Below, one piece after another: positions 17,512-23,333 of a stretch of DNA of 34,129 nucleotides. Each line of letters starts with the position of its first letter. The first letter of the stretch is position 1. The notes beneath the pieces were generated by a model. The model was not told the DNA's origin, made no database searches, and saw only the letters and a program-made list of their open reading frames with translations. This DNA is from an uncultured Clostridium sp. (GTDB lineage Bacteria; Bacillota; Clostridia; Oscillospirales; Oscillospiraceae). The DNA is taken from positions 1-34,129 of the forward strand of contig CAJFVL010000029.1 in the NCBI GenBank assembly GCA_904420465.1. The letters are read 5' to 3'. The translations under genes were made by a program, and so were the position numbers.

Positions 17512-17540
17512 ATCGTAGCACAAAAAAAAATAAAAGTCAA
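17512..17540 (-). promoter_or_regulatory. Leftward repressor promoter
   Basis: On the - strand TTGACT and TACGAT are separated by exactly 17 bases, most of them T. It lies 23 bases before the repressor start and its -35 overlaps the operator half-site at 17536-17541. Confidence 0.8.
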
Positions 17541-17608
17541 GAAATTCGTGATTCCGGCTTGACAGTAGCGGTTTGTTGTGATATTATGCAGGCGAGTCAA
17601 GAATATCG
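17535..17608. promoter_or_regulatory. Candidate repressor/Cro operators
   Basis: Three GTCAAG half-sites lie here: 17536-17541 (+), 17558-17563 (as CTTGAC) and 17596-17601 (+). The first and third are part of a repeated 14-mer, AGTCAAGAA followed by W-W-TCG. They overlap the -35 of the leftward promoter, the -35 of the rightward promoter, and the rightward transcription start, as expected for competing repressor and Cro binding. Confidence 0.6.
17559..17587 (+). promoter_or_regulatory. Rightward early promoter (PR-like)
   Basis: A consensus TTGACA and TATTAT are separated by 17 bases, 44 bases before the Cro-like gene. It is the only strong + promoter I find for the early operon that follows. 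Confidence 0.88.
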
Positions 17609-17630
17609 CTACTTTTAGGAGGTGACTCCA

Positions 17631-17843
17631 ATGAATATCGCTGGAACAATCCGGGAGTATCTTAGAGACAATAAGATAAGGCAGACCACAATCTCGGAAA
17701 GATGTGGATGGTCAAAGCAAAAGACCAGCGCCATTATCCGCGGACAGCAAAAAATGACTGCCGAAGAAATGGCCGCTGTTTGTGAAGCGCTTGGCGTACC
17801 ATACGATTATTTCTATCGCCGGGCCGACAACCAGGGGGCGTGA
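17631..17843 (+). CDS. Cro-like XRE regulator
   Basis: The 70-residue protein is a single XRE helix-turn-helix domain (IRQTTISERCGWSKQKTSAIIRG), ending EALGVPYDYFYRRADNQGA. It is divergent from the repressor and is the first gene of the rightward operon, so a Cro-like role in blocking the repressor promoter is likely. AGGAGGTGA precedes ATG 17631; the in-frame GTG 17622 lies inside that site and is rejected. The last 24 bases of the gene, stop included, recur at 19024-19047. Confidence 0.88.
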   Translation: MNIAGTIREYLRDNKIRQTTISERCGWSKQKTSAIIRGQQKMTAEEMAAVCEALGVPYDYFYRRADNQGA

Positions 17844-17868
17844 AAACGAATGAAAGGAAGTGTACAGC

Positions 17869-18114
17869 ATGGTACGAAATCTATCAGCATGTTTTCCCAT
17901 TACACTAGCACCCAAAGAAGCAGAACAGATTCTAGCGACCAGTGATCTGCGGCGGTTGGTAGACCAATTCTCAAGGGGAATTTTAGAAAAAAATCCCACG
18001 ACGCTGGAGGCACAGGCTGTGCTTGTCACGACGTGGGAAACAGTTCTGAAAAACGCGAGGTTCAGTCTTCCGAATCAGCAAAAGGGGGCGGAGCAATTTC
18101 AATCTCAAACTTAA
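17869..18114 (+). CDS. Small phage protein of unknown function
   Basis: The 81-residue protein, mostly alpha-helical by composition (LAPKEAEQILATSDLRRLVDQF), has no motif that I recognise. AAAGGAA lies about 10 bases before ATG 17869; GTG 17860 is an alternative. Its last 53 bases overlap the 3' end of the leftward zinc-ribbon gene, the first of four such tail-to-tail overlaps in a row. It follows the Cro-like gene by 25 bases and is presumably read from the same promoter. Confidence 0.6.
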   Translation: MVRNLSACFPITLAPKEAEQILATSDLRRLVDQFSRGILEKNPTTLEAQAVLVTTWETVLKNARFSLPNQQKGAEQFQSQT

Positions 18115-18331
18115 ATCCGCTATCTGGCGGGATATAGCACCCGTCTATCACTGATTCATATTCAATCGCTCTCAAAGCATCCATAGCATTTTTCATTAGG
18201 AAAAGGTCATTCTCAGGGAGCTGCTGGCCGCAGTTTTGGCAAATAATTGGGGCCTGGAGTTCTTGCCCGCGCGGTGCAAACTGCATTTTGCATCCGCAAA
18301 CTTTACATGTAAGGGTAAATTTACTGAGCAT
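18062..18331 (-). CDS. Zinc-ribbon protein, first leftward cassette
   Basis: The 89-residue protein starts with a four-cysteine zinc ribbon (TCKVCGCKMQF and CQNCGQQL) at about residues 8-40. An acidic helical and beta C-terminus without known similarity follows. GGGGGTGA lies 7 bases before ATG 18331. It points against the early operon and has its own promoter 28 bases upstream in the repeated element at 18359. No terminator is evident after it; transcripts could run antisense into the Cro-like gene. Confidence 0.65.
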   Translation of the reverse strand: MLSKFTLTCKVCGCKMQFAPRGQELQAPIICQNCGQQLPENDLFLMKNAMDALRAIEYESVIDGCYIPPDSGFKFEIEIAPPPFADSED

Positions 18332-18358
18332 TAGTTTCACCCCCTTCCTACCACCCAA

Positions 18359-18442
18359 ATTCTACCACAGGCGGCAGGGAGGGGCAAGAGAGAAAACAAA
18401 ACCCCGGCCGGGCCGGGGGCGTGGGAGGGGGTGAGAGGGGTG
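18359..18442 (-). repeat. Repeated terminator-promoter element R1
   Basis: On the - strand it reads, in order: a hairpin CCCCCGGC-CCGGCCGGGG followed by TTTTGTTTTC (terminator), then TTGCCC, 17 bases and TGGTAGAAT (extended -10; -35 at 18382-18387, -10 at 18359-18364). On the + strand the same bases carry the GGAGGGGGTGAG ribosome binding site and the GTG start of the next + gene. It matches R3 in 78 of 84 positions. Confidence 0.65.
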
Positions 18443-18616
18443 GACGATTTAACCGAAATCAAAGAAAAACTGGCAGCCATTGAATCACTACTTCAACGGC
18501 TGCCAGAGATCCAGGCCGCGACCTTTATTCAAATGCAGGAGGAGTATCAAACGGCCAGGATGCAGGGGAAAAAGAGCTCTGATCTTTGGGTCATTGCTCC
18601 GCCCAATTTGCGATAA
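18440..18616 (+). CDS. Small coiled-coil phage protein
   Basis: The 58-residue protein is helical (LTEIKEKLAAIESLLQRL), with no known domain. I chose GTG 18440, which lies inside the end of R1 with GGAGGGGGTG about 7 bases upstream; GTG 18431 is in frame but overlaps that site. The last 26 bases overlap the 3' end of the leftward DUF6173-like gene. Confidence 0.55.
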   Translation: MDDLTEIKEKLAAIESLLQRLPEIQAATFIQMQEEYQTARMQGKKSSDLWVIAPPNLR

Positions 18617-18962
18617 ATCCGATTTTCCTTTTGGGCTGGTCTGGTGCCTTGGGGACAGCCATAAGTAAGAAATTTAACTGGCTGATATGCTGAATCAGTG
18701 TTGCCATTGTTCCATTGACATAACCGCGGAATACCATCAAAACTGATTCCTCATATCCAATTTGTGTGACCTCCATGAGAGTGGACTGGCCAAAGTTAGT
18801 AAGTAAAAGGCCGACATCATGGTCTTGGTCTAAAGATCGCTGAAAATCCTGCACATACTTTTTGATGATTTTAAATTGGGTGTCGGAAAAACTATCTGAT
18901 GCTGGATTATAAGGAACCGAGGTAAAGGCGGACATATCAGGAATGGTTAAATCAAACTCCAT
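18591..18962 (-). CDS. DUF6173-like protein, second leftward cassette
   Basis: The 123-residue protein has the pattern I recall for the uncharacterised DUF6173 family. It has IIKKYVQDFQRSLDQDHDVGLLL, FGQSTLMEVTQIGYE, FRGYVNG and LIQHISQLNFLLMAV, then a conserved end with RKIGF. No catalytic residues are evident. ATG 18962 has AGGAGG 11 bases upstream; GTG 18974 overlaps that site. Its own promoter is in R2, and its transcript would end at the R1 hairpin after running antisense over the small + gene. Confidence 0.7.
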   Translation of the reverse strand: MEFDLTIPDMSAFTSVPYNPASDSFSDTQFKIIKKYVQDFQRSLDQDHDVGLLLTNFGQSTLMEVTQIGYEESVLMVFRGYVNGTMATLIQHISQLNFLLMAVPKAPDQPKRKIGFIANWAEQ

Positions 18963-18992
18963 GTAATTTTCCACCTCCTTTCTACCACCTAA

Positions 18993-19063
18993 ATTCTACC
19001 ACAGGCAGGAAGGGGAGGGCAAGCGGGCCGACAACCAGGGGGCGTGAGATGTGAAGGAGGTGA
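18993..19063 (-). repeat. Repeated promoter element R2, hybrid copy
   Basis: ATTCTACCACAGGC matches the left half of R1 and R3, giving a leftward promoter TTGCCC, 18 bases, TAGAAT. The GC hairpin is missing. Instead, bases 19024-19047 are identical to the last 24 bases of the Cro-like gene, followed by GTGAAGGAGGTGAG, the ribosome binding site of the next + gene. It looks like a recombinant of the element with the cro 3' end. Confidence 0.65.
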
Positions 19064-19068
19064 GGGGA

Positions 19069-19185
19069 ATGGATATTACGATCAGCGGGACGGCGGAAGA
19101 AATCGCCGCCCTGGTCCTGGCGGTACAAGGGCGGCGGAATGAAAATATTCCTAATTATGTTCCACTGGATTCAGGTAAAGAGTGA
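19069..19185 (+). CDS. 38-residue phage microprotein, paralogue A
   Basis: It begins MDITISGTAEEIAALVLAV, nearly identical in protein and DNA to the gene at 19425, but the rest (QGRRNENIPNYVPLDSGKE) is unrelated and short. AAGGAGGTGA lies 5 bases before ATG 19069, an excellent site. Its last 31 bases overlap the 3' end of the leftward gene at 19155. It looks like a paralogue whose C-terminus has been replaced at the junction with the leftward cassette. Confidence 0.55.
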   Translation: MDITISGTAEEIAALVLAVQGRRNENIPNYVPLDSGKE

Positions 19186-19316
19186 ATGGCATTGTATGAC
19201 TCTGTAATGAGGGCGTGAATTGTTGCTCCATCCAACGGTTTGACCCCACTTTTTTGGAACCACACAGAAATGTATGCACATACAACCTCTACCGCCAGTT
19301 CTTTATCTGATTTCAT
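19155..19316 (-). CDS. 53-residue protein, third leftward cassette
   Basis: It begins MKSDKELAVEVVCAYISVWF and ends LITESYNAIHSLPE. The composition is helical, with no membrane segment or metal site, and resembles small clostridial prophage proteins of unknown function. GGAGGTG lies 6 bases before ATG 19316. Its promoter is in R3. R2 downstream lacks the hairpin, so its transcript probably reads into the DUF6173-like gene. Confidence 0.55.
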   Translation of the reverse strand: MKSDKELAVEVVCAYISVWFQKSGVKPLDGATIHALITESYNAIHSLPESSGT

Positions 19317-19343
19317 TTTGAACACCTCCTCTCTGCTGCCCAA

Positions 19344-19427
19344 ATTCTACCACGGGCGGCAGGAAGGGGCAAGAGAGAAAGCAAACCCCCGGCCGGGCCG
19401 GGGGCGTGAGAGGGGGTGAGAGGCGTG
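19344..19427 (-). repeat. Repeated terminator-promoter element R3
   Basis: On the - strand, a CCCCCGG/CCGGGGG hairpin (19386-19404) is followed by TTTGCTTTC. The leftward promoter follows: TTGCCC (19367-19372), 17 bases, TGGTAGAAT (-10 at 19344-19349). On the + strand it ends in GAGGGGGTGAG and the GTG start of the next + gene. It matches R1 in 78 of 84 positions. Confidence 0.65.
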
Positions 19428-19583
19428 GATATTACGATCAGCGGGACGGCGGAAGAAATCGCCGCCCTTGTATTAGCGGTAGAAGGGCAGCGGAAGCAGG
19501 AAATTAAACTGGAACTGGATGGGCTCAGGGTAGCGGACAGAGTGAAAAGAAACATTACTCTTCCAAACCTAACTGATTCATAA
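19425..19583 (+). CDS. 52-residue phage microprotein, paralogue B
   Basis: The N-terminal 19 residues MDITISGTAEEIAALVLAV are shared with the 38-residue gene at 19069. The remainder (QEIKLELDGLRVADRVKR) looks like an intact small domain. I recall similar short proteins in clostridial phages, but no function. GTG 19425 has the same ribosome binding site as the gene after R1. Its last 29 bases overlap the 3' end of the fourth leftward gene. Confidence 0.55.
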   Translation: MDITISGTAEEIAALVLAVEGQRKQEIKLELDGLRVADRVKRNITLPNLTDS

Positions 19584-19794
19584 GCCAGGTGTGGTAAGCA
19601 TACAGGACAAGCTGTGTATATTCCTGCGTGTACCTGACAGCGTTGTCCTGGACTGTTTGAAGCAAAAGAGACAGCCCTTCTTGCGTAAGAGAGTTGTCTA
19701 CCTGAAGTACATCCATTCGTCGGAGCTGCTGAAAGAGCTCTTTTTGATGGGCTTCCAGAAAGTCCTGAAAATCTTCAAAACTTAGCTTTTTCAA
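19555..19794 (-). CDS. Helical protein, fourth leftward cassette
   Basis: The 79-residue protein is alpha-helical (FEDFQDFLEAHQKELFQQLRRM and ending LYAYHTWLMNQLGLEE), with no known domain. The start is uncertain. TTG 19794 has AAAGGGG about 8 bases upstream and fits the predicted transcript start. ATG 19815 and 19818 lie in or next to the -10 box of the R4 promoter and would need a leaderless or upstream message. Its transcript would end at the R3 hairpin. Confidence 0.5.
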   Translation of the reverse strand: MKKLSFEDFQDFLEAHQKELFQQLRRMDVLQVDNSLTQEGLSLLLQTVQDNAVRYTQEYTQLVLYAYHTWLMNQLGLEE

Positions 19795-19816
19795 ACGAAC
19801 ATCCCCTTTCGCCATC

Positions 19817-19877
19817 ATTCTACCACGGGCGGGGGACGGGGACAAGAGAGAAAGCAAACCCCCGGCCTGGCCGGGGG
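19817..19877 (-). repeat. Repeated terminator-promoter element R4
   Basis: The leftward promoter is TTGTCC (19840-19845), 17 bases, TGGTAGAAT (-10 at 19817-19822). Upstream of it on the - strand is the hairpin CCCCCGG/CCGGGGG (19859-19877) followed by TTTGCTTTC. The + end differs from R1 and R3 after the hairpin and leads into a different gene with AAAGGAG. Confidence 0.6.
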
Positions 19878-19894
19878 CAGAAAGGAGCAAAACG

Positions 19895-20236
19895 ATGAGA
19901 CCAAAGACACGGGATCTGCCGGCGGTGACCGATCAGGAGATCCTGGCCTGTGACAATGTGCCGGTGGAGCTGGCTGCCCGGTATCTGGGCAGCAGCACGG
20001 CGACCCTGTACGAGGCCCTGCAGGACGAACGGGTGCCCTTCGGCTGGGCGGTGCAGCGCAACAGCAACTGGGCCTACAACATCAGCCCCGGAGCTCTGGT
20101 GCGCTACAAGCGGGAGGGGCTGCCCATGTACCGGCTGAAGGACGTTTCAGAGATCATCTGCGAGGACGTCAACCGGCTGATCGACCAACGGATGGCCCTG
20201 GTGGGACGGCTCACCAGCGCCCTGCTGGAGCAGTGA
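19895..20236 (+). CDS. Phage DNA-binding-like protein of unknown function
   Basis: The 113-residue protein has VPVELAARYLGSSTATLYEALQDERVPFGWAVQ, which reads like an excisionase/MerR-type helix-turn-helix that recognises DNA, followed by SPGALVRYKREG. It could be an excisionase or regulator, but it is a motif guess. AAAGGAG lies 8 bases before ATG 19895. It is in the early operon just after R4. Confidence 0.65.
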   Translation: MRPKTRDLPAVTDQEILACDNVPVELAARYLGSSTATLYEALQDERVPFGWAVQRNSNWAYNISPGALVRYKREGLPMYRLKDVSEIICEDVNRLIDQRMALVGRLTSALLEQ

Positions 20237-20248
20237 GGAGACCGCGCT

Positions 20249-20371
20249 ATGTGGGACCGGTTCAGAAGGGCCCACCCACGGCTGTACGAGGCGGTGGAGT
20301 GGGGTGTGCTGGCCCTGGCGGCGGGGGCGTTCCTGCTGGCGGCGGCAATGTTTTTGGAGAGGTGGTGTTGA
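20249..20371 (+). CDS. 40-residue single-pass membrane microprotein
   Basis: A charged N-terminus (MWDRFRRAHPR) precedes one hydrophobic helix (GVLALAAGAFLLAAAMFL) and a short tail. GAGGAG lies about 8 bases before the ATG. It starts 12 bases after the previous stop and ends 1 base before the next start, so it is translationally coupled. No family is recognised. Confidence 0.55.
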   Translation: MWDRFRRAHPRLYEAVEWGVLALAAGAFLLAAAMFLERWC

Positions 20372-20372
20372 C

Positions 20373-20576
20373 ATGCTGAGTACAAAAGCGCCCCCGGCGG
20401 ACCGGGAGCAAGTGATGGACGCTTTGGAAGAGCGCTTCGGCGCGGATCAGATCTGGCAGGTGGAGCGGCTGAGCCGGCACATCTTCCGGGCCTGGCTGCG
20501 CAGCGGCCGGGTGGCTATCGCCACGGTGGAGCCGGATGGGGATCTGTCCGTGCGGCTGCTGGAGGACCTGGACTGA
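20373..20576 (+). CDS. Small phage protein of unknown function
   Basis: The 67-residue protein has an alpha/beta pattern (REQVMDALEERFGADQIW, then RSGRVAIATVEPDGDLSVRLLEDLD). No domain is recognised. The start is ATG 20373, one base after the preceding stop, with AGGTGG upstream; the frame is open farther left but overlaps the membrane microprotein. It is followed by the predicted antisense RNA locus. Confidence 0.55.
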   Translation: MLSTKAPPADREQVMDALEERFGADQIWQVERLSRHIFRAWLRSGRVAIATVEPDGDLSVRLLEDLD

Positions 20577-20588
20577 TGGCAGCCGGAG

Positions 20589-20656
20589 CAAAAAAGAGCC
20601 CCGCGGCCCTGGAGAGACCGCGGGGCGGCACATCCAAAAGGACGCACCATGAGAAC
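20589..20656 (-). ncRNA. Predicted small leftward RNA
   Basis: A consensus - strand promoter at 20663-20691 is followed after about 35 bases by a perfect 9-bp terminator stem GCCCCGCGG/CCGCGGGGC (20598-20606 and 20618-20626). After TC comes a run of six T at 20595-20590. The predicted transcript is about 68 nt. It lies in the 127-base gap between two + genes and is antisense to that leader. A short reading frame (ATGTTCTCATGG) exists but has no good ribosome binding site. Confidence 0.6.
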
Positions 20657-20662
20657 ATCTGT

Positions 20663-20691
20663 ATTATACCACGGCCCAGGCCGATTGACAA
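20663..20691 (-). promoter_or_regulatory. Consensus leftward promoter of the small RNA
   Basis: On the - strand TTGTCA and TATAAT are separated by 17 bases, with TGG before the -10. This is the same layout as in R1 to R4 (extended -10, 17-base spacer) but closer to consensus. Confidence 0.75.
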
Positions 20692-20703
20692 GGGGGCGAG
20701 CAC

Positions 20704-21027
20704 ATGATCCCGGAAAATTTGACTAAGCTGTGGGATACCGAGGTGGCCCGGCTGGAGATTTTGTTTCTGGCGGATCACGGGGGAGGGGACCCTGACGCCC
20801 TGACTGCACCGGCCCTCACACCGGCGGGCCGCCGGGTAGCCCTGCGCCGGATGGGCTTCCGGGTGCGGGAGGAGTATGACATGCCCCGCGACCCCATGCG
20901 CCCGGTTGGACCGGACAACCGTGAGCCCTGGGTCCGGCTTACCAACGGCATCGCGGTCTGTTTGGACAGCGGCTTTGTGATCCGGTCAGTGAAAGGGGGC
21001 GGCCGGAATGGGCGAGACCAGCATTAA
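20704..21027 (+). CDS. Phage protein of unknown function
   Basis: The 107-residue protein has RRVALRRMGFRVREEYDMPRDP and ends VKGGGRNGRDQH; no domain is recognised. The ribosome site (AAGGGGGCGAG) is moderate. Its last 20 bases overlap the replication initiator gene, indicating coupling. Confidence 0.6.
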   Translation: MIPENLTKLWDTEVARLEILFLADHGGGDPDALTAPALTPAGRRVALRRMGFRVREEYDMPRDPMRPVGPDNREPWVRLTNGIAVCLDSGFVIRSVKGGGRNGRDQH

Positions 21028-21826
21028 GTCAGGCCGGAAAAAGGGCTTTGTGGTCCTGTTCCGGTCTGCCGCCCAGGACCAGCGGCTGAGCCTGGAGGCC
21101 CGGGGGCTGTTTGCCCTGATGATCTCGCTCCCGGAGGACTGGGAATATACCGTCTCCGGCCTGGCGGCCAAGGCGGGCTGCGGCCGGGAGAAGGTGCGCC
21201 GTCTGCTGAAGGAGCTGCAGACGGTGGGCTACCTGCTGCGGGAGCAGTCCCATGACAGCGGGGGCAAGTTCGGCGGCAACGTCTACGCCCTCCAGGACGA
21301 GGCGCCACCGTTGCCCGAAAACCCGTCCAACGGTGAGGCGGAAAAAGCACCGTTGCCCAGAAACACCGTCAACGGTGAAAACCGTCAGCGGGAAACACCG
21401 TCAGCGGGTTTTCCGCCACAACAGAATAAAGACTTAACAGAGAATAGAGACTTAACAGATCCCCCCTATAGTCCCCCCAAGGGGAACAGGGGTGGCAGGC
21501 GGAGCACAAAGTATGATCTGGCAGAGGAGGCCAAGCCCATCCTCCAGGCGTATGTGGGGGAGGACCGGGATCTGCACCAGACCCTGGGCGCCTTCATCCG
21601 ACAGCGGACGGAGCTGCGTGCCATCAACTCGGCCCGGGCCATCCGGATGCTGCTGAGGGAGCTGGACCGGCTGAGCGGGGGCCGCCGGGAGGACAAGCTG
21701 CTGCTGATCCAGCAGGCCATGGCCAACAGCTGGAAGTCGGTTTTCCCCCTGCGGAAGAGCGGGGGCGCATCAGCGCCCTCTGAGCCCGCCCGGGTAACGG
21801 AGGAGGAGGGGACCTATCTGCTATGA
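21008..21826 (+). CDS. Phage replication initiator / replisome organiser
   Basis: The 272-residue protein has an N-terminal winged-helix domain (about residues 20-95, with LSLEARGLFALMISLPEDWEYTVSGLAAKAGCGREKVRRLLKEL split by short loops). A low-complexity Asn/Pro/Gly linker (100-155) and a helical C-terminal domain (165-240) follow. This is the usual plan of phage initiators that bind origin repeats inside their own gene and load DnaB, and the next gene is DnaB-like. The linker is encoded by repeat-rich DNA, annotated as the candidate origin. ATGA overlap with the helicase start shows coupling. Confidence 0.8.
   Translation: MGETSIKSGRKKGFVVLFRSAAQDQRLSLEARGLFALMISLPEDWEYTVSGLAAKAGCGREKVRRLLKELQTVGYLLREQSHDSGGKFGGNVYALQDEAPPLPENPSNGEAEKAPLPRNTVNGENRQRETPSAGFPPQQNKDLTENRDLTDPPYSPPKGNRGGRRSTKYDLAEEAKPILQAYVGEDRDLHQTLGAFIRQRTELRAINSARAIRMLLRELDRLSGGRREDKLLLIQQAMANSWKSVFPLRKSGGASAPSEPARVTEEEGTYLL
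21306..21460. other. Candidate phage replication origin inside the initiator gene
   Basis: Short repeats are packed here. CACCGTTGCCC occurs twice, ACCGTCAGCGGG twice, and the palindrome CACCGTCAACGGTG once. A downstream A/T-rich pair of near-identical 19-mers, AGAATARAGACTTAACAGA, has an 18-base period. Iterons plus an A/T-rich unwinding region inside the initiator gene is the arrangement of lambda O and many phages. The assignment is by analogy. Confidence 0.55.
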
Positions 21827-23310
21827 GCCAGCTGGACCCGAGATATGAGCAAGCACAGCGGTCCGTTCTGGGGTCCCTGATGCTGGACGCTCCCCACGTT
21901 GCGGGGATGGTGCTCCACCGCACTCAGACGGAGGACTACACGGGGGAGTACCGCAGCATCTTCCAGGCCTGCCGGGAGCTGTTCCAGGAGGGGCGGCCCA
22001 TCGACCCGGTGACCGTGCTCAACGCGGCCGGCCGGGAGTATTACGGCCTGATCCAGCAGCTGATGCTGGACACCCCCACCGCCGCCAACGTGGAGGCGTA
22101 CATAGAGCAGACGGTGGAACAGGCCAAGCTGGCCCGCCTCCAGGGGATGTCCCTGGCGCTGGCCGGATGCCGGGACCTGGAGGAGGCCCAGCGGCTGGTG
22201 GCCCAGGCCGGGCGCATCCTCGGCGGCCGCCCGGGGGTGCGGGTGGTGACCATGGAGCAGGGCTTTCAGGACTTCTACGCCCGGCAGAATAGGCCGGCCC
22301 GGCTGATCACCTGGGGGCTGGACAAGGTGGACGACACCCTGAGGGCGGAGTGGGGCGGCGACTTCATCGTCCTGGGCGGCTATCCCTCGGCGGGCAAGAC
22401 GGCCCTGTCCCTCCAGCTGGCCTGGAACCAGGCCAAAGACCACCGGGTGGGCTATTTCTCCCTGGAGACTAAGCCGGAGAAGCTGGTGGATCGGATGGTA
22501 GCGGCGGTGTGCGGGGTGGACTTCGGCCGGATCAAGGAGCACCGGCTGCGGCCGGAGGACTGGGATGCCTGTGAGTACAGGGCCCAGGCCTTTGTAGGCC
22601 GGAAGCTGGAGGTCATCCAGGCGGGGGGCCTGTCAGTGGTGGACATTCAGGCGCTGACCCTGGCGGGGCGGTATGAGATCATCTACATCGACTACCTGCA
22701 GCTGATTGCTGCCGAGGACCGGAGACGGTCAGACGTGGACCAGGTGACGCAGATCTCCAAGGACCTGCACACTATGGCACAGACCACGGGAGTGACCGTT
22801 TGCGCTCTGTCCCAGCTGTCCCGGCCACCCAAGAGCGGCCAGCAGGAGCCGTCCCCAGGACTGCATTCTCTGAGGCAGTCGGGACAGATCGAGCAGGACG
22901 CCGACGGGGTGCTGCTGCTCTACAAAGAGGAGCCCAAAAACCCCAGAAGCCGACGGGTGCTCAAAATTGCAAAGAACAAGGACGGTGAAGCGGGCGGAAT
23001 CGTTTACCTGATCCTGGACGGGGCCCGCCAACGATTCAGAATCAGCTTAACGGACGCGGTCAGGCCCAAGCGGGAGCCGGAATACAAGCAGACCGCCATG
23101 TACGACCTGCCCGGCAGCGTCCGGGTGCCGTTTGAAGAGGAGGGGGAGCGTGACAAAGGACAAGCTGCTGTGCCTGCTGGAGGGGGAAGCGCTGCGCCGC
23201 CGGGCGCTGGCCAGCCTGTCCCGGGAACTGGCTCCCCAGCATCTGGAGGCGGCCCGGGCCCTGGAGACGGCCCGCTGCCTCCTCTCGATGAAAAAGACCT
23301 GCCATTTTGA
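21823..23310 (+). CDS. dnaB: DnaB-type replicative helicase with SSB-like C-terminal tip
   Basis: The 495-residue hexameric 5'-3' helicase has an N-terminal DnaB domain (about 5-105). The RecA-like motor has Walker A GGYPSAGKTAL (about 185-195), Walker B EIIYIDYLQLI and the arginine-finger region near LRQSGQIEQDADGVLLLY. After about residue 440 comes a Pro/Gly/Ala-rich tail that ends DEKDLPF, strikingly like the C-terminal tip of bacterial SSB. The tail uses codons unlike the rest of the gene, while another frame there has native codon use. It is coupled by ATGA to the initiator gene. Confidence 0.93.
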   Translation: MSQLDPRYEQAQRSVLGSLMLDAPHVAGMVLHRTQTEDYTGEYRSIFQACRELFQEGRPIDPVTVLNAAGREYYGLIQQLMLDTPTAANVEAYIEQTVEQAKLARLQGMSLALAGCRDLEEAQRLVAQAGRILGGRPGVRVVTMEQGFQDFYARQNRPARLITWGLDKVDDTLRAEWGGDFIVLGGYPSAGKTALSLQLAWNQAKDHRVGYFSLETKPEKLVDRMVAAVCGVDFGRIKEHRLRPEDWDACEYRAQAFVGRKLEVIQAGGLSVVDIQALTLAGRYEIIYIDYLQLIAAEDRRRSDVDQVTQISKDLHTMAQTTGVTVCALSQLSRPPKSGQQEPSPGLHSLRQSGQIEQDADGVLLLYKEEPKNPRSRRVLKIAKNKDGEAGGIVYLILDGARQRFRISLTDAVRPKREPEYKQTAMYDLPGSVRVPFEEEGERDKGQAAVPAGGGSAAPPGAGQPVPGTGSPASGGGPGPGDGPLPPLDEKDLPF

Positions 23311-23333
23311 GAAAAAGAAAGCGAGGACGAACC

